From: Clostridiales bacterium
GTDB lineage: Bacteria; Bacillota; Clostridia; Lachnospirales; Lachnospiraceae
Direction: 5' to 3'
NCBI GenBank assembly: GCA_019420275.1
Contig: JAHZHN010000010.1
Span: 32,425 to 96,424 of the forward strand
Length of the DNA: 64,000 bases
How positions within the stretch are numbered: position 1 is the stretch's first letter; the number at the start of each line of letters is the position of its first letter. Shown piece by piece: positions 7,700 through 15,535 of the stretch. Position numbers and translations under genes: made by a program. The notes under the pieces were generated by a model. It did no database searches, was not told the DNA's origin, and saw only the letters and a program-made list of their open reading frames with translations.

Positions 7700-8884
7700 T
7701 TAATCGGCTTTCAGTTCGTCAACTTTATCCAGTTTCTCCCATGGAAGATCCAGGTCATTGCGCCCGAAATGTCCATAGGCTGCCGTCTGTTTGTAAATTG
7801 GTCTTCTAAGATCCAGCATCTTAATAATGCCTGCAGGTCTTAAGTCAAAATGTTTCCGGATTAGATCAACCAGTTCCTGACTGCTCTTCTTTCCAGTTCC
7901 AAAAGTATCAACCATAATAGATGTAGGTTCTGCCACACCAATTGCATAAGACAACTGAATCTCACATTTATCTGCCAGCCCTGCCGCAACAATATTTTTG
8001 GCCACATATCTTGCAGCATAAGCTGCGGAACGGTCAACCTTTGTACAGTCTTTTCCGGAGAAAGCTCCTCCGCCGTGGCGGGCATATCCTCCGTAAGTGT
8101 CTACAATGATTTTTCTGCCGGTCAGTCCTGCATCGCCGTGAGGTCCCCCGATTACAAATCGTCCGGTTGGATTGATAAAGAACTTGGTTTCTTCATCTAC
8201 CATTTCTGCCGGAAGAATCTTATCAAAGACTTCCCTTTTGATATCTTCATGAATCTGTTCCTGTCCAATACCAGGATCATGCTGAGTTGAAAGTACAACT
8301 GCCTCCAGACGGAATGGTTTTCCATCCTCATTATACTCTACGGTCACCTGAGTTTTTCCATCCGGTCTTAAATATGGCAGTGTTCCATCTTTGCGGACCT
8401 TCGTCAGCTGTCTTGCCAGCTTATGGGCAAGAGAAATCGGATATGGCATATACTCATCTGTCTCATTGGTTGCATACCCGAACATCATTCCCTGATCTCC
8501 GGCTCCGATCGCATCGAGTTCTTCCTCACTCATGTCACGCTCTCTTGCTTCCAGTGCCTTGTCCACTCCCATGGCAATATCAGAAGACTGCTCATCGATT
8601 GCTGTGATAACGCCGCATGTATCGGCATCAAATCCATATTTTCCTCTTGTATATCCAACTTCCCGTATTGTGTCTCTGACGATTTTCTGGATGTCTACAT
8701 AGGCATTGGTTGTAATCTCTCCCATGACCATGACGATTCCAGTCGTTGTACATGTCTCACATGCTACACGGCTCATTGGATCCTGTTCCATCAGGGCATC
8801 TAAAATGGCATCTGATATCTGGTCACAGATTTTATCCGGATGGCCTTCTGTCACAGATTCAGATGTAAATAGTAACTTGTCCAT
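7700..8884 (-). CDS. metK: S-adenosylmethionine synthetase
   Basis: A 394-aa enzyme making SAM from methionine and ATP (EC 2.5.1.6). Signatures are the start LFTSESVTEGHPDKICDQIS, GAGDQGMMFGYATNET near 118-133, and the Gly-rich GGGAFSGKDCTKVDRSAAYAAR segment. Length is normal for the family. I looked in the 8885-8990 leader for an S-box riboswitch and found no recognisable one, so regulation by SAM is not evident from sequence. Confidence 0.97.
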   Translation of the reverse strand: MDKLLFTSESVTEGHPDKICDQISDAILDALMEQDPMSRVACETCTTTGIVMVMGEITTNAYVDIQKIVRDTIREVGYTRGKYGFDADTCGVITAIDEQSSDIAMGVDKALEARERDMSEEELDAIGAGDQGMMFGYATNETDEYMPYPISLAHKLARQLTKVRKDGTLPYLRPDGKTQVTVEYNEDGKPFRLEAVVLSTQHDPGIGQEQIHEDIKREVFDKILPAEMVDEETKFFINPTGRFVIGGPHGDAGLTGRKIIVDTYGGYARHGGGAFSGKDCTKVDRSAAYAARYVAKNIVAAGLADKCEIQLSYAIGVAEPTSIMVDTFGTGKKSSQELVDLIRKHFDLRPAGIIKMLDLRRPIYKQTAAYGHFGRNDLDLPWEKLDKVDELKAD

Positions 8885-8990
8885 ATCTTATCCTTTCTGC
8901 TGATTGATCGAAAACACTTCTGTTTTCATCTTCATTTTGTTCTATATTTATCCCGGCAAATTTTTTGAAAATCCTGTCGGAATAAAGAAA

Positions 8991-9012
8991 AGGTCCGAAT
9001 CACTTCGGACCT
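8991..9012 (-). terminator. Terminator after the PsiE-like membrane protein gene
   Basis: A 9-bp perfect stem AGGTCCGAA/TTCGGACCT (8991-8999 with 9004-9012), followed on the minus strand by TTTCTTT. Its outer base pairs overlap the TAG stop codon of the upstream gene. Confidence 0.85.
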
Positions 9013-9652
9013 AATGTTCTTTTGGCATAAACGGAACTGACCGGTCTCGGATTACCTCGATCTCGGCAATTCGTCCGTTGATCACTTTTTCAACGCGCAA
9101 AGCTCCGCCCAGGAAAAAATAACACTGCCCTACCTGAAATCCTCGTTCTCCCTTTTCTACATATTCTTCCATTAAATCTTCCAAAGTCTCTCCCTGGAAT
9201 TCTTCTGGAATGCCTACATGAATCAACTGATTAATCTCTGCAATCTTCTGCGATGGAAGAAAGATTGTTTTTTCGACATCGTCAAAGTCTCCAAACAAAA
9301 ACTTTCGAACAGCAAACAAAACCGCAATCGCAGAAATTCCAATCAGGTTTTCCAACGGTGATGTATGCTCCACAATCATCTGGCGGGCAATGGCAAACAT
9401 CAGCACCTCTACAAGGGTATCCGGTGTATGTTTGCAAAGCATTTTGATAAACTCTATACAGATTACCAGATTAAATGCGATTCCCACAAATTCATAAATC
9501 TCTGCCGTGCCCGGATGATCCATCATAAGCTGAACCAAATCCTTTACAAGCCATATGGTGCCTCCAATTACCGCAATGGTTATGATCGCAGATAATATCA
9601 GTTCCACCCATTTTGAAATCTTGAACACTTCATTCTTCAGGTATTGTCTCAT
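9011..9652 (-). CDS. Integral membrane protein, PsiE-like N-terminal region plus soluble C-terminal domain
   Basis: 213 aa. Residues about 1-120 hold three to four hydrophobic helices (LILSAIITIAVIGGTIWLV; EFVGIAFNLVICIEFIKML; LIGISAIAVLFAVRKFLF), an arrangement like PsiE-type phosphate-starvation membrane proteins. The C-terminal 80 residues are soluble and end in a beta-rich stretch (GGALRVEKVINGRIAEIEVI) resembling transporter-associated regulatory domains. Function is unknown. It lies 16 nt downstream of murA on the same strand and probably shares its transcript, ending at the hairpin at 8991-9012. Confidence 0.7.
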   Translation of the reverse strand: MRQYLKNEVFKISKWVELILSAIITIAVIGGTIWLVKDLVQLMMDHPGTAEIYEFVGIAFNLVICIEFIKMLCKHTPDTLVEVLMFAIARQMIVEHTSPLENLIGISAIAVLFAVRKFLFGDFDDVEKTIFLPSQKIAEINQLIHVGIPEEFQGETLEDLMEEYVEKGERGFQVGQCYFFLGGALRVEKVINGRIAEIEVIRDRSVPFMPKEH

Positions 9653-9668
9653 GAAGGCAAATCTCCTC

Positions 9669-10964
9669 TTATCCTATTTTTAATTTAAATTTTGCAATTT
9701 CCTTTTCATTGCTGACCAGTTTAATTTCTCCGCCAAGATTTCTCAGTTTCTTTTCAAAATCCTCATATCCGCGATAAATATAACCGATCTCACTAACTGT
9801 TGTATAGCCCTTAGCAGCCAGACCAGCAATAACCAGAGCAGCTCCTGCTCTCAAATCCGGTGCTTCCACATCGGCGCCGGTAAATCCTTCTACGCCGGTA
9901 ATAACTGCAGTTCTTCCATCCACCTGGATCGTCGCACCCATCTTCGTTAATTCATCAACATAACGAAAACGGTTTTCAAAAATACTCTCTGAAATCACAC
10001 TGGTTCCATTGGAAAGAGCCAGTGTAACCGCCATCTGCGGCTGCATATCTGTTGGGAATCCCGGATATGGAAGTGTTTTGATATTCGTAGATTCCAGACG
10101 TTTTGTCGCTGACACGCGGACAGTATCATCAAATTCATCTACCTGCGCACCGATTTCTGTCAGTTTGGCACTGATTGCTTCCAAATGTTTCGGAATTACA
10201 TTTTTAATCGTTATATCTCCCTTTGTTGCAACGGCTGCTGTCATAAATGTTCCAGCCTCAATCTGATCCGGAATAATAGAATACTGGCAGTCTCCAAAGC
10301 GCTCTACACCTTTGATTTTAATAACATCGGTTCCTGCTCCGCGAATCTTTGCTCCCATGCTGTTCAAAAAGTTCGCTACATCTACTACATGCGGTTCTTT
10401 TGCAGAATTTTCAATGATCGTATCTCCCTTTGCGAGAGATGCTGCCATCATAATATTGATTGTCGCTCCCACAGAGACAACATCCATATAAATATGACAT
10501 CCTTTTAACTCTTCTGCCTTTGCACTGATCATTCCATTTTCAATCTCGATTTCTGCTCCGAGAGCCTTAAATCCTTTAATATGCTGGTCGATCGGACGGC
10601 TTCCGATTTCACATCCGCCCGGCAGAGCAACTCTTGCTCTTTTATATTTTCCAAGAAGCGCTCCTATCAAATAGTAAGAAGCACGTATTTTTCGAATATA
10701 TTCATTATCTACATCACATTCTGGGTGGATTCCTTTTCCACTTATGATTACTTCGTGTTTTCCTGTTCTATCAATCGTTGCTCCAATTCCTTCCATTGCC
10801 TGGAGCAATACATTTATGTCTCTAACATCAGGCATGTTATCAATCAAGCATTTTCCATCCGTCATAACTGCTGCTGCCAAAACCGGCAGTGCTGCATTCT
10901 TTGCTCCCCCGATGACTACTTCGCCAACCAACGGGTTTCCACCTTTAATGACATATTGTTCCAT
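9669..10964 (-). CDS. murA: UDP-N-acetylglucosamine 1-carboxyvinyltransferase
   Basis: A 431-aa enzyme of the first committed peptidoglycan step, transferring enolpyruvate from PEP to UDP-GlcNAc in the cytoplasm (EC 2.5.1.7). Lys22-Asn23 (GGAKNAALP) and the active-site Cys118 (LPGGCEIGSRP), the residue alkylated by fosfomycin in the family, are present. The ATG at 10964, preceded by GAGGTG, gives the canonical start MEQYVIKGGN; a longer in-frame reading adds 14 atypical residues. A good promoter lies at 11041-11069. Confidence 0.96.
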   Translation of the reverse strand: MEQYVIKGGNPLVGEVVIGGAKNAALPVLAAAVMTDGKCLIDNMPDVRDINVLLQAMEGIGATIDRTGKHEVIISGKGIHPECDVDNEYIRKIRASYYLIGALLGKYKRARVALPGGCEIGSRPIDQHIKGFKALGAEIEIENGMISAKAEELKGCHIYMDVVSVGATINIMMAASLAKGDTIIENSAKEPHVVDVANFLNSMGAKIRGAGTDVIKIKGVERFGDCQYSIIPDQIEAGTFMTAAVATKGDITIKNVIPKHLEAISAKLTEIGAQVDEFDDTVRVSATKRLESTNIKTLPYPGFPTDMQPQMAVTLALSNGTSVISESIFENRFRYVDELTKMGATIQVDGRTAVITGVEGFTGADVEAPDLRAGAALVIAGLAAKGYTTVSEIGYIYRGYEDFEKKLRNLGGEIKLVSNEKEIAKFKLKIG

Positions 10965-11040
10965 GATACACCTCAATTTATCTATATTATTAAACCTTAA
11001 TCTCAACTTTGGTAATTATTTTTAAAATCATACATTCTAC

Positions 11041-11069
11041 ATTATAGCATATGTTTATATGTTTTCCAA
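11041..11069 (-). promoter_or_regulatory. Sigma-A promoter of murA
   Basis: Minus-strand TTGGAA (11069-11064), 17-nt spacer, TATAAT (11046-11041), about 75 nt upstream of the murA start and overlapping the 3' end of the shikimate kinase-like gene. Confidence 0.75.
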
Positions 11070-11558
11070 TACTTTTTCTAATGAGTCTCCAATATCCAGT
11101 CCATCCAGTTCTACAGTTAAATCCGCATATTTTTCGTATAACGGTACTCTTTCGCAGTATAAATCATATAACGTCTGATTTTCTTCCAGCACAACACCTC
11201 TCGCATTTAAATCTCCCAGACGTTTGCTCACTGACTCAAAAGAAAGTTTCAAATAAATAACTTTTCCTATTTCTTCGAAATGCTCCATTGCCTTTTTGCT
11301 GTAAATCGCACTGCCTCCTGGGGCAATCACTGCTCCATTCGCCTCTATGGAAGCATTCACTTCTTCTTCAATCTTCTTAAATCCATCATTACCGGCATCT
11401 GCAATAATCTCTTTCAGCAATTTTCCTTCTCTTTGCTGAATTACTAGATCTGTATCAATAAATTCACAGCCTAATGCCTTGGCAAGAAGCACGCCGATTG
11501 TACTTTTCCCTGCACCCGGCATTCCGATTAACGTATAATTATTTTCTTTTCCCACCAT
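11055..11558 (-). CDS. aroK: Shikimate kinase-like protein
   Basis: 167 aa, normal length for shikimate kinase, which phosphorylates shikimate at O3 in aromatic amino acid synthesis (EC 2.7.1.71). The P-loop GMPGAGKST (12-20) and the D-x-D (Asp35, Asp37 in FIDTD) are clear, as is the LID region with an Arg (NARGV). Two family residues deviate: the usual G-F-R of the shikimate site reads Gly59-Phe60-Lys61, and the Gly-Gly-Gly motif reads Gly-Gly-Ser (81-83). It could be a divergent shikimate kinase or a related small-molecule kinase. The start overlaps the preceding gene by 20 nt. Confidence 0.75.
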   Translation of the reverse strand: MVGKENNYTLIGMPGAGKSTIGVLLAKALGCEFIDTDLVIQQREGKLLKEIIADAGNDGFKKIEEEVNASIEANGAVIAPGGSAIYSKKAMEHFEEIGKVIYLKLSFESVSKRLGDLNARGVVLEENQTLYDLYCERVPLYEKYADLTVELDGLDIGDSLEKVLENI

Positions 11559-12135
11559 TCTTTTTTTTCCTCTTCTTTTTCTTCCTTACAGAGTATCCGA
11601 ATGTTCCCAGCTGCTTTCCTGTCTCAAAATAACCGCCATGAGAATAAACGAGAGGATTTGTTTTTTCTAATGCAAATCTCCCATTTTCTTCCATATAATC
11701 ATCTTCTACCATAATATTAACGACTTTCGCCAAAAACATATGATGAGATCCCAGCGGAATGATTTCTTCAACCCGGCATTCAATATTTACTGGACTCGCA
11801 GCAAGAATCGGCGCATCTACCACCTGGGCTTCTGCTTTTTCCAGACCCAGTTCTTTAAATTTATCCATATCTCTTCCGGAACGTACACCGCAAAAATCAG
11901 CAGCTTTTGCCAGCGCTTTTGTCGTCAGATTAATCACAAACTCTTTGCTGTTCTTAATCATATCATAAGAATACCTCTCTGGCCTTACAGAAATATAGGT
12001 CATTGGAGGATTCGTGCAGACCGTTCCCGTCCATGCGATTGTCAGTACATTGTCTTTTTCCCCGTCCCGGCAAGTGACCATCACTGCCGGAAGAGGATAT
12101 ATCATATTACCTGGTTTCCATGAAATTTTACTCAT
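11539..12135 (-). CDS. Flavin reductase-like (FMN-binding split-barrel) protein
   Basis: 198 aa with the flavoredoxin/DIM6-NTAB pattern: WKPGNMIYPLPAVMVTC, then the FMN-binding NVLTIAWTGTVCTNPPMTYIS and the SYDMIKNSKEFVINL segment. Such proteins bind FMN and pass electrons from NAD(P)H or ferredoxin partners; the physiological partner here is unknown. The C-terminus is unusually basic (K/R-rich over the last 14 residues) and overlaps the start of the next gene by 20 nt. The ATG at 12135 has GGAG six bases upstream; an adjoining in-frame GTG is closer to it and less likely. Confidence 0.8.
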   Translation of the reverse strand: MSKISWKPGNMIYPLPAVMVTCRDGEKDNVLTIAWTGTVCTNPPMTYISVRPERYSYDMIKNSKEFVINLTTKALAKAADFCGVRSGRDMDKFKELGLEKAEAQVVDAPILAASPVNIECRVEEIIPLGSHHMFLAKVVNIMVEDDYMEENGRFALEKTNPLVYSHGGYFETGKQLGTFGYSVRKKKKRKKKNGGKRK

Positions 12136-12144
12136 CACCGTCTC

Positions 12145-12561
12145 CTACAAGGCTTTGCGGATATCTTTGCGCAGCTGATCCATCTCTTCTGCATCCATAG
12201 AATGTTCTTCCCATTTTACTGTCACGTCATCGCCCTCATAGCGCGGAATCAGATGCATGTGGAAGTGAAATACAGTTTGTCCTGCGATCACCCCATTATT
12301 CTGAAGTATATTCAGTCCATCACAATTCAGCACTTCTTTCAGTGCTCTCGCTACGACTGCTGCCAGTTGGAATAACTTTCCTGCCGTTTCCGCATCAATA
12401 TCGTAAATATCTTTATAATGTTCCTTCGGCAGAATCAGTACATGACCTCTCGTCGCAGGTGAGATATCCATAATTACCTTGAACTCTGAATTTTCATAAA
12501 TCGTATTAGACGGAATGTCTCCGTTCACAATTTTACAAAAAACGCAATCTTCTTTTCTCAT
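12145..12561 (-). CDS. HIT-family nucleotide hydrolase
   Basis: 138 aa, full length for a Hint-type histidine-triad protein. The triad HFHMH lies at 99-103 and the substrate pocket segment LNILQNNGVIAGQ at 83-95. The N-terminal Cys6-x2-Cys9 is the usual start of zinc-binding HIT proteins. The family cleaves purine nucleoside phosphoramidates or aminoacyl-adenylates; the cellular role is uncertain. It is directly upstream of the flavin reductase-like gene with a 9-nt gap. Confidence 0.9.
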   Translation of the reverse strand: MRKEDCVFCKIVNGDIPSNTIYENSEFKVIMDISPATRGHVLILPKEHYKDIYDIDAETAGKLFQLAAVVARALKEVLNCDGLNILQNNGVIAGQTVFHFHMHLIPRYEGDDVTVKWEEHSMDAEEMDQLRKDIRKAL

Positions 12562-12748
12562 GTTCTGTAACTTCCTTTCTCCTTCATGTGACTGTATCTG
12601 TGATGTATTTTATCTTATTGTTTCTCTTTTTTCAAGAAACCTGAAGCAATTCTTTTTTATTTCATACGTTGTAAATATAATATGCATTTTTTTAAAATTT
12701 TTTACAAAAGTTCACTATTTGTTCACATTTTTGTTTTATAATAGACAC

Positions 12749-12846
12749 CGTAAAGTAGTTAATACTTTCAAATCCTACCCCTCTTGAGGATGAAAATCCT
12801 CTCCTTATTGTTTTAAGAGAAAAGGCCGGCGCAAGCCGGTTTTTTC
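12749..12846 (+). ncRNA. Candidate small RNA with three hairpins and a terminator
   Basis: In the 346-bp gene-free gap 12562-12907 the plus strand has TATAAT at 12737-12742, then a predicted transcript of about 100 nt. Hairpin 1 is AAAGTA-GTTAA-TACTTT (12752-12768). Hairpin 2 is GAGGAT-GAAA-ATCCTC (12786-12801), enclosed by a 5-bp stem CTCTT/AAGAG (12781-12785 with 12815-12819). Hairpin 3 is GGCCGGC-GCAA-GCCGGTT (12824-12841), followed by TTTTTC, a strong intrinsic terminator. C-rich single strands (CCTACCCC, TCTCCTT) could pair with Shine-Dalgarno sites. No clear -35 box is visible and there is no plus-strand gene nearby to be led or ended by it. The rest of the gap, 12562-12736, is AT-rich with nothing I can define. 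Confidence 0.55.
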
Positions 12847-12869
12847 TTTTCTGTAATTTTATGAGACGA

Positions 12870-12905
12870 AAAAAGGAAGAATCAAAAAACTGATTCTTCC
12901 TTTTT
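12870..12905 (-). terminator. recR terminator
   Basis: A perfect 15-bp stem (12870-12884 with 12891-12905) with a 6-base loop, starting two bases after the recR stop codon. The A/T-rich ends make it work on the minus strand, and possibly on the plus strand. Confidence 0.9.
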
Positions 12906-12907
12906 GT

Positions 12908-13504
12908 CTAAATTTCTGTACGCCCTTCTAAAGCTCGGAGCAAAGTTACTTCATCAATATACTCCAGGTCTCCTCCTACCGGAACTCCGCTGGCTATTTT
13001 GCTGACTTTAATTCCCGTTGGCTTCACCAGTTTACTGATATACATAGCCGTCGTTTCTCCTTCCAGGTTAGAATTTGTTGCAATGATCAATTCTTTCACA
13101 TTTCCCTGAAGTCTCGCCATCAGTTCTTTCAGCCGGATATCATCCGGACCGATTCCAAGCATCGGTGAAATTGCTCCGTGAAGCACGTGATAAACACCGT
13201 CATATTTTCCTGTTTTCTCATAGGCCAGAAGATCTCTTGTATCTTCTACTACCATGATCGTACTGTGATCTCTTTCATCGCTGGCACAAATCGGACAAAT
13301 TTCCTGATCCGTCAGTGTGCAGCATTCTTTGCAGTAATGCACATTTTTTTTCGCGCTGATGATCGTATCAGAAAGCTTCTTTACCTGATCCTCTGGCATA
13401 TTGATAATATGAAAGGCCAGACGCCCCGCAGATTTAGGACCAATTCCCGGAAGCTTTCCCAGCTCTTCGATCAGCTGCGTAATCTGATTGCTGTAATATT
13501 CCAT
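12908..13504 (-). CDS. recR: Recombination protein RecR
   Basis: 198 aa, canonical length. It works with RecF/RecO to load RecA on gapped DNA. Helix-hairpin-helix near the N-terminus (LGKLPGIGPKSAGRLAFHI), a four-Cys zinc site (Cys58, 61, 70, 73) and the Toprim core (Glu87-Asp88 in VVEDTRD) are all present. It is 6 nt downstream of ybaB on the same strand, the usual arrangement in Firmicutes. Confidence 0.97.
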   Translation of the reverse strand: MEYYSNQITQLIEELGKLPGIGPKSAGRLAFHIINMPEDQVKKLSDTIISAKKNVHYCKECCTLTDQEICPICASDERDHSTIMVVEDTRDLLAYEKTGKYDGVYHVLHGAISPMLGIGPDDIRLKELMARLQGNVKELIIATNSNLEGETTAMYISKLVKPTGIKVSKIASGVPVGGDLEYIDEVTLLRALEGRTEI

Positions 13505-13510
13505 ATCTTT

Positions 13511-13864
13511 TTAGAACGGGAATCCGCCACCCAATCCTCCTAAGCCTCCGGTAATCTTGCCCATACGAGCCTGAGAATCTTCTTCCATCTTGCGAAGAGC
13601 TTCATTCGTTGCTGCAACGATAAGATCTTCCAACATTTCAATATCATCCGGATCTACCACTTCTTCTTCCAGAGTCACAGAAACAACTTCTTTCTTTCCG
13701 GAAACAACAACTTTCACAACTCCGCCTCCGGCGGTTGCTTCATATGTTGTCTCCTCTAATTCTTTCGTTGTATCTTCCATCTGTTTCTGCATTTTCTGAG
13801 CCTGTTTCATGAGTTGGTTCATGTTTCCGCCCATTCCAGGCATTCCGCCTCTTCTTTTTGCCAT
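13511..13864 (-). CDS. YbaB/EbfC-family nucleoid-associated protein
   Basis: 117 aa. The N-terminus is Gly/Met-rich (MAKRRGGMPGMGGNMNQLMKQA), followed by a helix and the beta-hairpin signature EATAGGGVVKVVVSGKKEV. The family forms DNA-binding dimers and is almost always encoded with dnaX and recR. The ATG at 13864 has CAGGAGG seven bases upstream; an earlier in-frame start would run into putP. Here putP separates it from dnaX. Confidence 0.95.
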   Translation of the reverse strand: MAKRRGGMPGMGGNMNQLMKQAQKMQKQMEDTTKELEETTYEATAGGGVVKVVVSGKKEVVSVTLEEEVVDPDDIEMLEDLIVAATNEALRKMEEDSQARMGKITGGLGGLGGGFPF

Positions 13865-13913
13865 TTGATTTTCCTCCTGAAATTCTTTTATATAAATTAA
13901 ATCACTGCCGTTT

Positions 13914-15479
13914 TTATTTTCCTGCTGCCTGCTCAAATTCTTTTACGATCTGCTCTGATGGCTCTTTGGTACAGAGAGATACAGCCACAATGACAATGCA
14001 GGAAATCACAAATGCCGGGAACAATTCATAGATTGCAAAAGCTCCTCCCAGCGGGCTTAAAAAACGATTCCATACAAAGACCATGATGCCTCCGGAAAGC
14101 ATTCCTGCAATCGCTCCTGCTCGATTGATTCGTTTCCAGAACAGAGAAAACAGCATAACCGGACCGAAGGTCGCTCCGAATCCTGCCCACGCAAATGATA
14201 CAATAGAGAAAATAACACTGTTTTCATCCCATGCAATTACAATTCCGATCAGTGCGATCAGAAGCAATACGATACGTGAAACTTTCATAACCATCTTATC
14301 ATCTGCTTTGTTATTTTTCATGATTCCTTCATAAATATTTTTCGCAAATGCAGATGCGGCGATCAAAAGATAAGAATCTGAAGAACTGATCGTAGCCGCC
14401 AGAATTCCTGCCATAATGATTCCTGCCAATACAGCCGGAAGCAGTGTCTGTGAAAGAACGACAAATACATTTTCTGCGCCTCCTGCGGTAGATAAGCTAG
14501 CCTCTGCCGGGAATAAAGCTCTTCCGATCAATCCGATCATAACTGCTGCTGATAAAGAAATGAAGCACCATACAGTTGCGATTCTTCTTGATTTTTTCAA
14601 TTCCTCTTCTTTACGGATTGCCATAAACCGAAGAAGTACCTGCGGCACTCCAAAATAACCAAGTCCCCAGGAAAGTGTTGAAATAATTGTAAGAAGTCCA
14701 TAACTTCCAGCTTCTCCAAACTGAGGAATTCCGTTTATAACCTTCTGAACTCCTGCTGCGTCTGTCTCTGGTGCCGCAATAGATGTCAAAGAAAAATATC
14801 CTGGTATTTCTTTTGCGTTGGCGATTACCGCATCCAGACCTCCTGCCGCAGATGTTCCAAGAATCAGAATTGTTAAAAGAGCAATGACCATAACAACTGC
14901 CTGCATAAAATCAGATGCACTCTCCGCCAAAAATCCTCCGATAAACGTATATACGACAACAAAAACAGCTCCTGCGATCATCATAGCATGATAAGAAAAT
15001 CCAAATAAAGTAGAAAACAATTTTCCGCAGGTAACAAAACAGCTTGCCGCATAAACCGTAAAAAAGATGAGAATGAAAATTGCGGAAATCGCAAGAATGA
15101 TCTTACGGTCTTCATGGAAACGATTGCTTAAAAAGTCCGGTACCGTAATAGCATCCCCGGACACCGCTGAATATCTTCTCAGACGCTTCGCTACAATCAG
15201 CCAGTTCACATAAGTTCCAAGCGCAAGTCCGATTGCTGTCCATGCAGCATCCGCAAGCCCGCACCAGTACGCAACGCCCGGCAGCCCCATCAGCAGCCAT
15301 CCGCTCATATCTGAAGCCTCTGCACTCATAGCCGCAACCCAAGGACCAAGGGAACGGCCTCCCAAAAAGTAGTTTTCCGAATTTGCCTGCGCACGTTTTG
15401 CAAAATATAAGCCAATTCCAATGACAACCAGCATATATCCAATCATCGCAAACAATATCTTTAGTGTATCTCCTGACAT
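13914..15479 (-). CDS. putP: Sodium/proline symporter
   Basis: A 521-aa, roughly 13-helix member of the sodium:solute symporter family. The Na+/proline signature regions are visible: YFLGGRSLGPWVAAMSAEAS with DMSGW after it, and the later IMAGILAATISSSDSYLLIAAS. It imports proline with Na+. The ATG at 15479 is preceded by AGGAGG; the 17 in-frame codons upstream lack family similarity. It is inserted between dnaX and ybaB, which are usually adjacent, and its gaps of 56 and 49 nt on the two sides allow a shared transcript. Confidence 0.94.
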   Translation of the reverse strand: MSGDTLKILFAMIGYMLVVIGIGLYFAKRAQANSENYFLGGRSLGPWVAAMSAEASDMSGWLLMGLPGVAYWCGLADAAWTAIGLALGTYVNWLIVAKRLRRYSAVSGDAITVPDFLSNRFHEDRKIILAISAIFILIFFTVYAASCFVTCGKLFSTLFGFSYHAMMIAGAVFVVVYTFIGGFLAESASDFMQAVVMVIALLTILILGTSAAGGLDAVIANAKEIPGYFSLTSIAAPETDAAGVQKVINGIPQFGEAGSYGLLTIISTLSWGLGYFGVPQVLLRFMAIRKEEELKKSRRIATVWCFISLSAAVMIGLIGRALFPAEASLSTAGGAENVFVVLSQTLLPAVLAGIIMAGILAATISSSDSYLLIAASAFAKNIYEGIMKNNKADDKMVMKVSRIVLLLIALIGIVIAWDENSVIFSIVSFAWAGFGATFGPVMLFSLFWKRINRAGAIAGMLSGGIMVFVWNRFLSPLGGAFAIYELFPAFVISCIVIVAVSLCTKEPSEQIVKEFEQAAGK

Positions 15480-15535
15480 TTTAATCCTCCTGCTCATGTT
15501 AAGCAAATGAAGTGTGCACGCACACTCCATTTTGA

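Noticed and set aside
8885..8990. SAM riboswitch ahead of metK
   Set aside because: The leader shows no S-box core or terminator of its own; the only strong hairpin (8991-9012) ends the upstream gene.
10009..11025. Several plus-strand open frames opposite murA
   Set aside because: They lack ribosome sites and family features and mirror the codon pattern of murA on the other strand.
11539..11580. Lys/Arg-rich C-terminus of the flavin reductase-like protein as a frameshift artefact
   Set aside because: The reading stays open and overlaps the next start; an A-rich stretch explains the composition, though a sequencing slip cannot be wholly excluded.
12562..12907. Signal recognition particle RNA, often found near dnaX/recR
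   Set aside because: The conserved GGAAGGAAGCAGC-like SRP core is absent from this gap and from 17132-17298.
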